DNA of 64,000 nucleotides from Paraburkholderia unamae (GTDB taxonomy: Bacteria; Pseudomonadota; Gammaproteobacteria; Burkholderiales; Burkholderiaceae), in assembly GCF_003268775.1 (NCBI RefSeq), contig NZ_QLSU01000043.1, forward strand, positions 1-64,000. Direction: 5' to 3'. The notes under the pieces are model-generated. The model did no database searches and was not told where the DNA came from. It saw only the letters and a program-made list of their open reading frames with translations. A program made the position numbers and the translations under genes. How positions within the stretch are numbered: the first letter of the stretch is position 1; each line of letters starts with the position of its first letter. Shown one piece after another: positions 44,111 to 52,308 of the stretch.

Positions 44111-46415
44111 GGCGGCTTCCTTGTTGCGCGGCGGCGGCGCGCCGGATCTTCACGGGCACGCCCTTATAGGACGGCGTGCGGCTTTGCGGGTCATAGGCAT
44201 AGAGCGGCACGAGCGGATTCGCCTCGGGGTAGTAGGCGCCGCAGCAGCCGTCGGGCAACGCATATTCCACGAGCATCAGGCCGCGCACGACGCGCTCGAC
44301 GCCGTCGCGCGACAGGGCGACGAGATCCACGCTCTCGCCCGCCTGCATCTCGCGGCGGCGCAGTTCCCCGGCGTTCACGAACACCACGTCGCGCTGGCCG
44401 AATACGCCGCGATAGCGGTCCGAATGCGAGTAGAGCGTGGTGTTGTACTGGTCGTGGCTGCGCATGGTGGTGAGCCAGAGCGCCTCGGGGTCGCCGTGCG
44501 CGGGGTCTTCGTCGAGCCCCTGAAACACGAGGAAATTGGCCTTGCCCGTGGACGTCGCCCAGATGCGATCGCGCGCGGTCGAGCCCAGATAGAAACCGCC
44601 CGGCACGCGAATGCGCGCGTTGTACGCCTGGAACGCGGGAAACACGATTTCGATGGCCTCGCGAATGCGGTCGTAGTCGGCCACCATGTGCTCCCAGGGC
44701 ACGCGCGAGCGCGCGCCGAGCGTGGCGCGCGCGATGCCCGCGACGATCGCGGGCTCGCTGCGCAGCTCCGGCGAGGCCGGCGGGTTGCGGCCCGCCGAGG
44801 CGTGCACCATCGACATCGAATCCTCCACCGTGATCGATTGCGGGCCGTTCGCCTGCACGTCGATTTCGGTGCGGCCGAGGCAGGGGAGGATCAGCGCGTC
44901 CTTGCCATGCACGAGATGGCTGCGATTGAACTTGGTCGCGATGTGCACCGTGAGCGCGAGGCCGCGCATGGCCGCCTGCACGCGCGGCCAGTCGGGCACC
45001 GCCGCCGCGAAGTTGCCGCCCAGCCCGATGAAGACCTTCGATTCGCCCTTGAGCATGGCCTCGATGGTCGCGACGACATCGCGGCCATGCTCGGCGCCCG
45101 GCCGGAATCCAAAGGCGCGCTCGATGCCGTCGATGAGGGCCGCAGACGGCTTTTCCGTGATGCCGACCGTGCGGTTGCCTTGCACGTTCGAATGGCCGCG
45201 CACGGGGCACACGCCCGCACCGGGGCGACCCACGTTGCCGCGCATGAGCGCGAGGTTCGCGACCTGCTGCACATTGGCGGTGCCGCAGTGATGCTGGGTG
45301 ATACCCATGCCGTAGACGAGGATCGCGTTCTTTGCCGCCGCGTACAGGCTCGCGGCCGATTCGATGTCCGCCTGCGCGAGGCCGCTATGGGCGGCGATCG
45401 ATTCCCATGACGTCGCGCGCAAGTCCGCTTCGAGCGCTTCGAAACCCAGCGTATGGCCCGCGATGAATTCGGTATCGAGGATGCGCGGGCGGTCGTGCGC
45501 CACCGCGTCGTCGTCCATGTCGAGCAGCGCCTTCATCATGCCTTTGAGCACGGCTGCGTCGCCGCCCACCTTCACCTGATAGAGACAGGTGCTGATGGGC
45601 GTCGAGCTGAAGGTGGCCATTTCGATCGGGTTCTGCGGCGCGGCGAAGCGTTCGAGCGCGCGCTCGCGAAACGGATTGAACGAGACGATGCTCGCGCCGC
45701 GCCGCGAGGCTGCGTGCAGGTCGCTCATCATGCGCGGGCTGTTGGTGCCGGGGTTTTGCCCGAAGATGAAGATGGCGTCCGCGTGCTCGAAGTCCTCCAG
45801 CAGCACCGTGCCTTTGCCCACGCCGATGGACTGCGGCAGGCCCACGCTGGTCGCTTCGTGACACATGTTGGAGCAGTCGGGGAAGTTGTTGGTGCCGAAC
45901 TCGCGCACGAACAGTTGATAGAGAAATGCGGCCTCGTTCGAAGCCCGCCCCGACGTGTAGAAGTCCGCTTCGTTCGGGCTTTCGAGCGCGTTGAGGTGCG
46001 CGCCGATCAGCGCGAACGCTTCGTCCCAGCCGATGGGTACGTAGCGGTCGGTGGCGGCGTCGTAGCGCATGGGGTGGGTGAGGCGGCCGGCCATTTCGAG
46101 GTCGTAGTCATCCCACGCGGCGAGCTCGCTCACGCTGTGCGCGGCGAGAAAGTCGGGCGTGCAGCGCTTGTCCGTGGCCTCCCAGGCCACGGCCTTCGCG
46201 CCGTTCTCGCAGAACTCGAACGAGGACGTGTGTTTCGGATCGGGCCACGCGCAGCCGGGGCAGTCGAAGCCCTCGGGCTGGTTCATGCGCAGCAGCGTGC
46301 GCGCGCCGGAAACCGCCACGCCCTGAAGCGCGAGCGCTTCGCCCGTGGCGCGCAATGCGCCCCAGCCGCCGGCCGGTTCCGTATAGATGCGGATTGTTTT
46401 CTTGTCGCTAGCCAT
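44097..46415 (-). CDS. FdhF/YdeP-family molybdopterin oxidoreductase
   Basis: A 772-aa enzyme starting MASDKKTIRIYTEPAGGWGAL at 46415, with GAAGGA upstream; further upstream the frame is not conserved-looking. The N terminus has an iron-sulfur-type CPGCAWPDPKHTSSFEFCENGAKAV. The Mo-bis-MGD domains show YTSGRASNEAAFLYQLFVREFGTNNFPDCSNMC in pieces, FIFGQNPGTNSPRMM, and the C-terminal HSDRYRGVFGQRDVVFVNAGE. YdeP-type proteins are linked to acid and oxidative stress in Escherichia coli. It is the first gene of an operon with cydA and cydB. Confidence 0.92.
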   Translation of the reverse strand: MASDKKTIRIYTEPAGGWGALRATGEALALQGVAVSGARTLLRMNQPEGFDCPGCAWPDPKHTSSFEFCENGAKAVAWEATDKRCTPDFLAAHSVSELAAWDDYDLEMAGRLTHPMRYDAATDRYVPIGWDEAFALIGAHLNALESPNEADFYTSGRASNEAAFLYQLFVREFGTNNFPDCSNMCHEATSVGLPQSIGVGKGTVLLEDFEHADAIFIFGQNPGTNSPRMMSDLHAASRRGASIVSFNPFRERALERFAAPQNPIEMATFSSTPISTCLYQVKVGGDAAVLKGMMKALLDMDDDAVAHDRPRILDTEFIAGHTLGFEALEADLRATSWESIAAHSGLAQADIESAASLYAAAKNAILVYGMGITQHHCGTANVQQVANLALMRGNVGRPGAGVCPVRGHSNVQGNRTVGITEKPSAALIDGIERAFGFRPGAEHGRDVVATIEAMLKGESKVFIGLGGNFAAAVPDWPRVQAAMRGLALTVHIATKFNRSHLVHGKDALILPCLGRTEIDVQANGPQSITVEDSMSMVHASAGRNPPASPELRSEPAIVAGIARATLGARSRVPWEHMVADYDRIREAIEIVFPAFQAYNARIRVPGGFYLGSTARDRIWATSTGKANFLVFQGLDEDPAHGDPEALWLTTMRSHDQYNTTLYSHSDRYRGVFGQRDVVFVNAGELRRREMQAGESVDLVALSRDGVERVVRGLMLVEYALPDGCCGAYYPEANPLVPLYAYDPQSRTPSYKGVPVKIRRAAAAQQGSRHGVL

Positions 46416-46710
46416 GTCGATTCCTTCGCGGCGAGGGAGGACGCCACGTGTGCGAAGGGTGACGCGTTCGCGCCGCCTCAGCTTGCGGCGCATGGACGGC
46501 GATTTCGAAATCGCACGGCAATGCGCGCGGGGGCTTTCGAGCGGGGTTGTCCACGCGTGGGCTGGTGGCGCAGATGAGCGTGCGAATCCTGAAAGGCATC
46601 GTGCATTGACAACACCGGTGTTGCCGCACGCCCCGATACTGCAACGCAATGACCGAGCGGCCGGGCCTCATTGATGAGAGGCGCGGCAATCACGGTGTGG
46701 AGACACGACC
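46416..46710. other. Divergent intergenic region with a perfect 14-bp palindrome
   Basis: The region between the molybdoenzyme gene and the membrane protein gene contains CAACACCGGTGTTG at 46610-46623, a perfect dyad that abuts a TTGACA hexamer at 46606-46611 (plus strand). No good -10 box is placed correctly after it. A regulator site for either divergent gene is possible. Confidence 0.4.
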
Positions 46711-47190
46711 ATGAATCACGATGATGCTTTGAAACGCGCCGCCGCCGACGCGCGCACGATGGACGACGCGCCTGAGTTCGCCGGTTTCGCGGCGTGGCTG
46801 CGCGGGCGTGGGACGGCTGGTGCAAGCCACGCAATGGCGGCCGGGCTCAACGGTGCGTGGACCCGCAGGCTTGTGAAATTTTCGGCGCTCTGGGCGCTCG
46901 TTGAGTTGCCCGTTGCGTACTGGAGCGCGGCTGACGACCTGGAGCGCGCGGCGCTCGCGGTATCGACGTTGATCTGGCTTGCGATCGTGTTTCGCGTGCT
47001 CAAGGGCGGCGCGACGGCACGCGGGGTATTCGTTTTTCTCTGTGCGCTCAGCGTGCTTGCCGTCGCGCCCGCGCTGCTTGCCGAATACGCGAATTTTCGT
47101 CTCGCGTTCTGGCTCTCGCTCGTGGAATGTGTCGTGAAATGCGGGCTGTTCGTGGTGTTCGTGTCGCGCTATATCGCCATGGAGCCGTGA
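46711..47190 (+). CDS. Hypothetical inner membrane protein
   Basis: A 159-aa protein. An N-terminal soluble part (to about residue 55) is followed by four hydrophobic segments: LVKFSALWALVELPVAYW, ALAVSTLIWLAIVFRVL, VFVFLCALSVLAVAPALL and FWLSLVECVVKCGLFVVFV. No family is recognised. It faces away from the cyd operon. Confidence 0.7.
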   Translation: MNHDDALKRAAADARTMDDAPEFAGFAAWLRGRGTAGASHAMAAGLNGAWTRRLVKFSALWALVELPVAYWSAADDLERAALAVSTLIWLAIVFRVLKGGATARGVFVFLCALSVLAVAPALLAEYANFRLAFWLSLVECVVKCGLFVVFVSRYIAMEP

Positions 47191-47209
47191 ACACGCGCGA
47201 TGCGTACGC

Positions 47210-47551
47210 TCAAGTCCAGTACTTGTAGTCGCCACGCACGCGCCGCACGGCGGGCGTGGCTTGCAGGCGCGTGAGTCGCTTGCGTTGCCCGCGTGCCGCG
47301 CGGGTGGGTTCAGTCGCATCAGTCGATTCAATCGCCTCGGCCGGTCTCGCCTCGGCGGGCGCGTCATGCGCGCGCGAATGGCGCGATGCGGCCTCGCCGA
47401 TACCCAGCGCGACACGTTCGAGCGGCAACTCCGTCTGACCGCCAACCTCGACGAACGCCGCACGCAAGCCGGAGTCGCCCGGCGTTGCCGCACCGATCAT
47501 CAGGAACACGCCCGTGGCGATGAGGGATGGTGCGAGAAGTCGAACGTACAT
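47210..47551 (-). CDS. Small exported hypothetical protein
   Basis: A 113-aa protein starting at the ATG at 47551. An N-terminal hydrophobic segment (LLAPSLIATGVFLMIGAA) acts as signal or anchor, then there is an acidic-to-basic low-complexity tail ending VRRVRGDYKYWT. No domain is seen. GGAGCC lies about eight bases upstream of the start. Confidence 0.55.
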   Translation of the reverse strand: MYVRLLAPSLIATGVFLMIGAATPGDSGLRAAFVEVGGQTELPLERVALGIGEAASRHSRAHDAPAEARPAEAIESTDATEPTRAARGQRKRLTRLQATPAVRRVRGDYKYWT

Positions 47552-47857
47552 ATCGGGGCTCCGGGTGCGAAGGGAATCGTCTGCGAGGCATGATTCCGAT
47601 TGTGGTGCGGCGCGTGGCGCGTCGCTTTCGAATTCGCACCCGGTTGATGACGATACGCACGGCCGCGCTGTGCGTGTCGTCGAGTAGCGCCATTGGCGCA
47701 GCGGGAAATCGCTAGAGCACTTCAGATCGATCGCATTCGCTATGGATACCTTATTGATTGAGGCGGTCTTGTCGCGGGATCGCTTGGATTGGGGGAGTCG
47801 GACACTTCGATTTTGTAGACTTTCGAGCCTGATCGTTGGTTTTTCCGCCGACACCCC
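47552..47857. other. Intergenic region left of the IS-bounded island
   Basis: About 300 bases with no supported gene. AT content rises toward the right side near 47740-47770, which could serve as a promoter for the minus-strand exported protein, but I cannot assign boxes with confidence. Confidence 0.35.
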
Positions 47858-48064
47858 ATGAGCACTACCCAGTCGGACATACCGTCCTCCGATTTCATTC
47901 CGGCCGACGTGCGACAGAGCGTTGGCAGTCAGGTATTTCCCGGTGGGAAAATGGGCATCAACCGGCTGAAAAGCGCGCGCCGGAACATGGGGCGAACCGC
48001 GCCATACGAACTCGAAAACGCCGATCTCATCGTGTTGCAGCTGCGCGCTTTCGGGGAGCAGTGA
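47858..48064 (+). CDS. Hypothetical ORF whose stop lies in the IS end
   Basis: A 68-aa frame MSTTQSDIPSSDFIPADV to LQLRAFGEQ. Its TGA stop is formed by the first three bases of the IS left end at 48062, so the original gene may have been interrupted. No ribosome site is seen, and no domain. In codon phase it could join the acidic tail that starts right after the IS right end at 56370. Confidence 0.35.
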   Translation: MSTTQSDIPSSDFIPADVRQSVGSQVFPGGKMGINRLKSARRNMGRTAPYELENADLIVLQLRAFGEQ

Positions 48065-48074
48065 CCTGCTCCCC
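48053..48074. repeat. Hairpin across the IS left boundary
   Basis: GGGGAGCAG (48053-48061) pairs with CTGCTCCCC (48066-48074) around a TGAC loop. The left arm is flanking DNA and the right arm is in the IS terminal repeat, so the symmetry may be accidental. Confidence 0.5.
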
Positions 48075-48167
48075 GAGATTAGTACGCTGACGGTGTAGAG
48101 TCCGTTCCGACAAGGAGCGGTCATGAAGGAGCGATTCACCTAAGAACAGATTATTGGCGTGCTGAAG
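48062..48167 (+). pseudogene. IS3-family orfA fragment with an early stop
   Basis: From the ATG at 48123 the frame reads MKERFT, stop, EQIIGVLK. This is the beginning of the IS407-type orfA helix-turn-helix protein (MKKRFTEEQIIGVLK) with one codon changed from Glu to TAA. The similarity ends at about 48167, where unrelated coding DNA begins in the same frame. It cannot encode a functional protein. Confidence 0.85.
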
Positions 48168-48743
48168 AATATCTACGACGTGTTCCTTCAGGTGCACCAC
48201 CAGGGCATGCGGATCCAGTCCAGTTCGGCACTCGTGGAAATCGACGGCAATATGATACTGAAGGACCGCAACCGGAACCTCATTGCCTATACGCGGTACC
48301 TTCAGTCCATCGTGACCGATCGCCAGTCATTCATCAAGGAAGAACTGCTGGAACTCGTCGGCAAGCTCATGTACACCACTTTACCGCGGCTGTTCCGGCA
48401 GACACTCGAATGGGTTTCGGACAACTACCGGCAATCGGGCGGCAAACGCATTGGCGAGTTGCTGGACGAGGCGCTGATCCACAGTTTCGACTGTCTCGCG
48501 GAAGAGCGCACAATGGTACGCAACCATGTGGATTTGCCCACGTTGCTCGCGCGACTGCGTGGCGTCTACACGTCGTCCAGAAGCATCGATCCAGCACTGT
48601 TCTCTTTGCGTGAGAAGGCGGAGTGGTGCGTTAAAAAGGCAACGGGAAACCGCAACGAAAGTGTGATTGCTTCCGTGCGTACGGCTGTGCTGCTGTACAT
48701 CGTGATTCGCACAATGACGATGCGCCACTATACGGGTGGTTAG
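48159..48743 (+). CDS. Hypothetical protein, 5'-truncated at the IS junction
   Basis: A 194-aa open frame whose first codons (GTG CTG AAG) are still IS orfA sequence; the foreign part starts at about NIYDVFLQVHHQG. The protein is helical and soluble (FIKEELLELVGKLMYTTLPR, SVIASVRTAVLLYIVIRTM). I do not recognise the family. Because it begins abruptly at the IS border it is probably the C-terminal part of a longer gene, now possibly expressed as a short fusion. Confidence 0.5.
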   Translation: MLKNIYDVFLQVHHQGMRIQSSSALVEIDGNMILKDRNRNLIAYTRYLQSIVTDRQSFIKEELLELVGKLMYTTLPRLFRQTLEWVSDNYRQSGGKRIGELLDEALIHSFDCLAEERTMVRNHVDLPTLLARLRGVYTSSRSIDPALFSLREKAEWCVKKATGNRNESVIASVRTAVLLYIVIRTMTMRHYTGG

Positions 48744-48757
48744 TGTAAAAGTTCGAA

Positions 48758-48795
48758 GGCATACAGGCCGGAGTGCGCACTCCGGCCTGTATGCC
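48758..48795. repeat. Perfect 38-bp palindrome between convergent genes
   Basis: Two 19-base arms (48758-48776 and 48777-48795) are exact reverse complements with no spacer. The flanks are A/T-rich (GTGTAAAAG before, TTATAAAA after). It lies between the plus-strand truncated gene and the minus-strand immunity gene and could act as a two-way terminator, although a proper T-run is missing. Confidence 0.85.
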
Positions 48796-48825
48796 GCATG
48801 GTGTTATAAAAATGCAGTACCGTCG

Positions 48826-49852
48826 TTAGGGGTGCGCCGGTGGCCAAATTCCAGGGGCATCGAAACGGCGCATCCAAAGGTCGGTCAGTCTGTCGTTAAA
48901 ACGTAGTTCACCACCAATAGATGCAAGCCCGATCGATTGAACTTTGGTCGTTCTCGCTGGGCGTACAATTTTGTTGACTGCGACATACAGTGGCGGGAGC
49001 CCTTTAGCGACTGGCGCCATCTGAGGCCCGTCTCCGGCCCGAATGACGACTCCGCCACTATTCAAGTGATAAATCCTGAATGCGGGGTCAGTGAGTTGAG
49101 AATGAATCGACTGAGCACCGCCTAGTTCTTCCGTATAGCGGGAACCAAGTACCGTATACCAGTTTACTCCCTTGATTCCCTTCCATCCCTCCGTCATCAG
49201 CGCCACAAAAACTGGCACGTCGATCTCGAGGCCGAAGTACCGCTCTGCCAACTCGAGTTCGTACGGCTGCCACCGGGCGAACTCGTCAGGTAAAGCAAGG
49301 GAGAATCCCGCGTAGCCGTGAGTCGCATTCAGTCGATTGCAGCAAGCCAGAACAAAGTCGTGAATCGGGAACGTTCCCTGATCCCAGATGCCACGTAGGA
49401 AGCCTGTCAGGGGCGACCCAGAAGCTGAGATAAGAACCGTCGACGTTTTTAGCCTGATGCCAGTCCGGCACAGTCATGCATGTGATACCGTAATTACCGA
49501 CGTACTTCGGATTAAAGCTATCGTAGAAGGCGAGGTCAATTTCACTATCAGGTGGCGAAGTCGTCAGTGTCTGATGCACCTCGTTTGCCAACCTTTCCTC
49601 GAAATGCCATGGGTTGGGATCCGCTCCTTTCGGAAGCGGATCCCAACCCCATTGAAGATGGTTGCCAAAGGCCTTGAAGTAATCTGAAAAACACGTCCAC
49701 AGAGCGCTACGAGTAGATGCAGTGTGGCCATCCCGGAAGAAGAGGGTTACGCGCAATACGAGTTTGACAACGTATCGATAATCCGGCTTTGGGCTGTCCG
49801 GCGCGATGTAGTCACAGTCGTAGATGTAGTCTTCAAGCTCGTCGGACGTCAT
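48826..49852 (-). pseudogene. Type VI immunity protein (DUF3396-like), frameshifted
   Basis: The N-terminal part (49852 down to about 49414) has the family text VTLFFRDGHTASTRSALWTCF, EIDLAFYDS and SYLSFWVAP. The second part, in another frame, continues GFLRGIWDQGTFPIHDF, THGYAGFSL, LAERYFGLEIDVP, GIKGVNWYTVLGS and GGVVIRAGDGPQM. Both belong to the DUF3396 type VI immunity family, which neutralises T6SS toxins in the cytoplasm. Removing one base of the G run at 49410-49413 would restore a protein of about 341 aa. The break is either real decay or a sequencing error. Confidence 0.8.
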
Positions 49853-49859
49853 GGAGTTC

Positions 49860-50353
49860 CTACATTCCGGAGGGTGAATCGGACTCGCTGCCAGTTAGGT
49901 CTGGCATCGGTATAGCTAGCAGCAGGAGGGACGCGCCCATAGACTCTGGGGCCCCGCAACAGCAACCGCTCTGAGGAGCAAATAGCCACCAACTACGACC
50001 ACGGTCCAGCCAGCGACCTTTGCGGTCGACTGTACATCCTATCTGGAGCAGCACTTCACCCCGTTCTAGCGATTTCGCAATGAACGCATTCCTTTCGACA
50101 GGGAAAAAAGCCCCCATATTGAAATTGCGACAATAATGAACCAAACCGGTGAAATGTAAAATAAGACGAAGCCAGTTGTTTCGTGGCAGTCATCGCTATT
50201 TGCCCCGAATTGGTGAAAGAAAGTAGCGATATCGTAAATATATGTCGCTGCAAGGGCGAAAATAAGTACGAGAACAAGAATGCATAATTTATGCGCGGAC
50301 CATATAAGTTTCTGCATGGATATTTTCGGCAAAGAGTAATTTATACTCGTCAC
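49860..50353 (-). pseudogene. Small membrane protein gene, probably frameshifted
   Basis: From a GTG at 50353 (overlapping the preceding stop as GTGA) the frame reads MTSINYSLPKISMQKLIWSA, with two hydrophobic segments (LCILVLVLIFALAATYIYDI and ISPVWFIIVAISIWGLF), and stops at 50066. In the next frame a coding-like stretch VERNAFIAKSLERGEVLLQI, then DRKGRWLDRGRSWWLF, runs to 49860. Adding one base to the A6 run at 50104-50109 joins them into about 164 aa. It lies in an AT-rich stretch of likely foreign origin; the function is unknown. Confidence 0.5.
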
Positions 50354-50471
50354 AAATTATCGCCTGAAATCTTCTCCCGTGCCAGACGGTCTAAATTTCT
50401 CAGACTCGCTTCATATTCGATATAGTTATCTTCGCTGAGAAATTTCTGGCGACGAACTTTTTAAATTCCAT
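50350..50471 (-). pseudogene. Very small ORF with probable homopolymer frameshift
   Basis: A strong AAGGAGAGGG site precedes the ATG at 50471 (MEFKK...). In the current frame it ends after 23 codons. If the T5 run at 50458-50462 had one more base, it would read MEFKKVRRQKFLSEDNYIEY and on to AREKISGDNL, 40 aa, ending in a four-base overlap with the next gene. Family unknown. Confidence 0.35.
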
Positions 50472-50488
50472 ACCCTCTCCTTTGATAG

Positions 50489-51076
50489 TCAATCTATACC
50501 GCCAACCCCACCGCCGGCTTTAGTTGTTCCCGGCTTTCTTGGCTTCGGCGTAACGGATTCCAGATCCCAACCGACGTCGACTATATCCAAGAGTACGTAC
50601 AATTTTGAGGAGGTTCCGACTGGGCCCGGCATGCAAGAGAACATCCACCGAGCGTAGCTGGCCTGATTTTTGGAGAGTACATATGCAAGGAATCCCGGGA
50701 GTTCTCCATTGCTGTACCCGTTCTGGGGCATCAAACCCATAGTCCAGTGACAGGGACCCAACGATGTCAACGCATCATCGTACGCGTATGCCATCTGGAT
50801 TACCGTTCCAAGTAACAGATCGATAAGCTGATTTTCAAAAGCGACAGATGCACTCTTCCCGTCTACCTGAAAGTCGTATAGCTTGCTCTCAATTCCAGCT
50901 CCCCAGTACCCTGATGGGAGATTACTCGATGGTTCGCCAACAATCACTAGCACAAATTCGCGTTCATCAATGACGTGAGATTTTGGATCAGGAAAGACAA
51001 TTTCCGCCACCGTAATAGATTGGCCCAATTTTGACGGCACATGGATGTTAATTGACCGCTCGTGGTCGTCGGTCAA
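50489..51076 (-). CDS. Hypothetical protein in the vgrG cassette
   Basis: A 195-aa frame that must start at a TTG (51076) or has lost its true start: the frame upstream soon meets a stop. The N-terminal HERSINIHVPSKLG and the centre LIDLLLGTVIQMAYAYDDAL look like a folded soluble protein. The tail is PRKPGTTKAGGGVGGID. No family is recognised. By position, between an effector/immunity pair and an immunity remnant, it may be another cassette gene, but nothing in the sequence shows its role. Confidence 0.5.
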   Translation of the reverse strand: MTDDHERSINIHVPSKLGQSITVAEIVFPDPKSHVIDEREFVLVIVGEPSSNLPSGYWGAGIESKLYDFQVDGKSASVAFENQLIDLLLGTVIQMAYAYDDALTSLGPCHWTMGLMPQNGYSNGELPGFLAYVLSKNQASYARWMFSCMPGPVGTSSKLYVLLDIVDVGWDLESVTPKPRKPGTTKAGGGVGGID

Positions 51077-51118
51077 GTCAAGCTCATGAACGGCGTCTAT
51101 TTACCACACTAACGATCA

Positions 51119-51622
51119 TCACTTGACTTTGCGGACCGCAAAAAAAATCTCCTTTGTTCTCGTATTAATCAAATATCCTCCAACAACATTCTGAAAATTT
51201 CCACTTTGTCCAAGGCCATCAAAATTAAACCTAACGCAAAAGAATTTTTCTCGATTCTTCTTTGCGATACTCCATTGTGCAAGCGTGGGGTCAAATTCAC
51301 TGGGTTTAATTTTATGATTATCTCCGACAGGCAAGGCTGTCGATATCTTATAAATTCTGTTTAGATATATTAAAGCATGATTAGACTTGCTTTCGGCGTA
51401 GCCTACATCAACGCCGTTGTATTTAAATATGTAGGTCGCATTGAAACCATCAGCGTAATTATCTTCCTGCGAGATTTCGTGCGGATTCAGTGTAAGAACA
51501 GTTACAGAAGGCACGTAAGCGCGTGCCAAAAGACAACTTTTGACAAGACTTTCGTCCGGCGGCACGCCGTATGCCAAATTACAGAACGTCATTATCAAGG
51601 TTGGGAATACGATATTTTTCAT
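51119..51622 (-). CDS. Probable periplasmic immunity protein
   Basis: A 167-aa protein with a signal peptide (IVFPTLIMTFCNLAYGVPP). Its ATG overlaps the stop of the effector gene (ATGA), the classic layout of a T6SS effector followed by its immunity gene. The mature part has two cysteines (SCLLARAY and FFCVRFNF). No family is recognised. A periplasmic location fits an effector acting on peptidoglycan. The gene is AT-rich compared with the core genome. Confidence 0.65.
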   Translation of the reverse strand: MKNIVFPTLIMTFCNLAYGVPPDESLVKSCLLARAYVPSVTVLTLNPHEISQEDNYADGFNATYIFKYNGVDVGYAESKSNHALIYLNRIYKISTALPVGDNHKIKPSEFDPTLAQWSIAKKNREKFFCVRFNFDGLGQSGNFQNVVGGYLINTRTKEIFFAVRKVK

Positions 51623-52308
51623 TTATATTCCTTCGCCTTGGTTACATCTCGATATTCTTGACTGAATTTCCAGAAAATGGTGCCACCGTGTGCTGCCGTC
51701 GAGTCATACACATGATCGTAACGCCCGATCTCCTCCTTCTTTATCGTTACCTTATGAGATTTCTTATCCTTTATTTTTATGGTCTTATAAAGAATTTTTA
51801 AATTAGTGGAATCGTTAATCTGGTATATGTTGTGACTCGGATCCGTAATTTTGATACCTTGCCTTACCTTGAAATGATTCGCGTAATTTGTCTTGATATC
51901 TGCGCCATCCCAGAAATAGGCACCATTTGATTTGTCAGGCCCACCTGCTAGCGCGTTTCGGGCAGCGCTGATGGCCGCTTGCATTCCAGCGTCCTTCTCG
52001 ATCTTTTCATCCTTCGCTTTCATAAGCGCGTTATAACGAGGATTTCCATCGCCAACCACAAAGGAGAACGTTCGATCATTCTTCGTGAACGTTGCCATGT
52101 CGGAATATCCACGGGCATTGCGCTGCCGGACGAGTACGCTAGCAATGGCCATCATCTCATCAGAGTCGTTTTGACTAGATGCCTCGCCATATGCCATCGC
52201 AGCAAGGAGCTTTGTTTGGGCGTCGACTGGTTGCTTCGCCGTTGTTTCGCTTGCGGGAATAGCGGCACTTGCCGCTTGATCTGGATTCAACGAATTAGAA
52301 TCGCTCAT
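51619..52308 (-). CDS. Probable T6SS peptidoglycan-hydrolase effector (SleB-like motif)
   Basis: A 229-aa protein with no signal peptide, starting at the ATG at 52308 that overlaps the vgrG stop (ATGA). After a Ser/Ala/Pro-rich leader, residues about 33-150 read LLAAMAYGEASSQNDSDEMM, IASVLVRQRNARGY, TFSFVVGDGNPRY and YFWDGAD. This order (acidic YxEA site, helical AxVxxxR, FS..GNPRY) resembles SleB/CwlJ cell-wall hydrolases, with Glu42 as the candidate catalytic residue. The C-terminal 80 residues are Lys-rich. Context strongly favours delivery by the adjacent VgrG; the enzyme activity is inferred. Confidence 0.6.
   Translation of the reverse strand: MSDSNSLNPDQAASAAIPASETTAKQPVDAQTKLLAAMAYGEASSQNDSDEMMAIASVLVRQRNARGYSDMATFTKNDRTFSFVVGDGNPRYNALMKAKDEKIEKDAGMQAAISAARNALAGGPDKSNGAYFWDGADIKTNYANHFKVRQGIKITDPSHNIYQINDSTNLKILYKTIKIKDKKSHKVTIKKEEIGRYDHVYDSTAAHGGTIFWKFSQEYRDVTKAKEYK

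Noticed and set aside
49388..49687. Plus-strand 99-codon frame opposite the DUF3396 gene
   Set aside because: It has no start signal and lies opposite a recognisable, though frameshifted, immunity gene.
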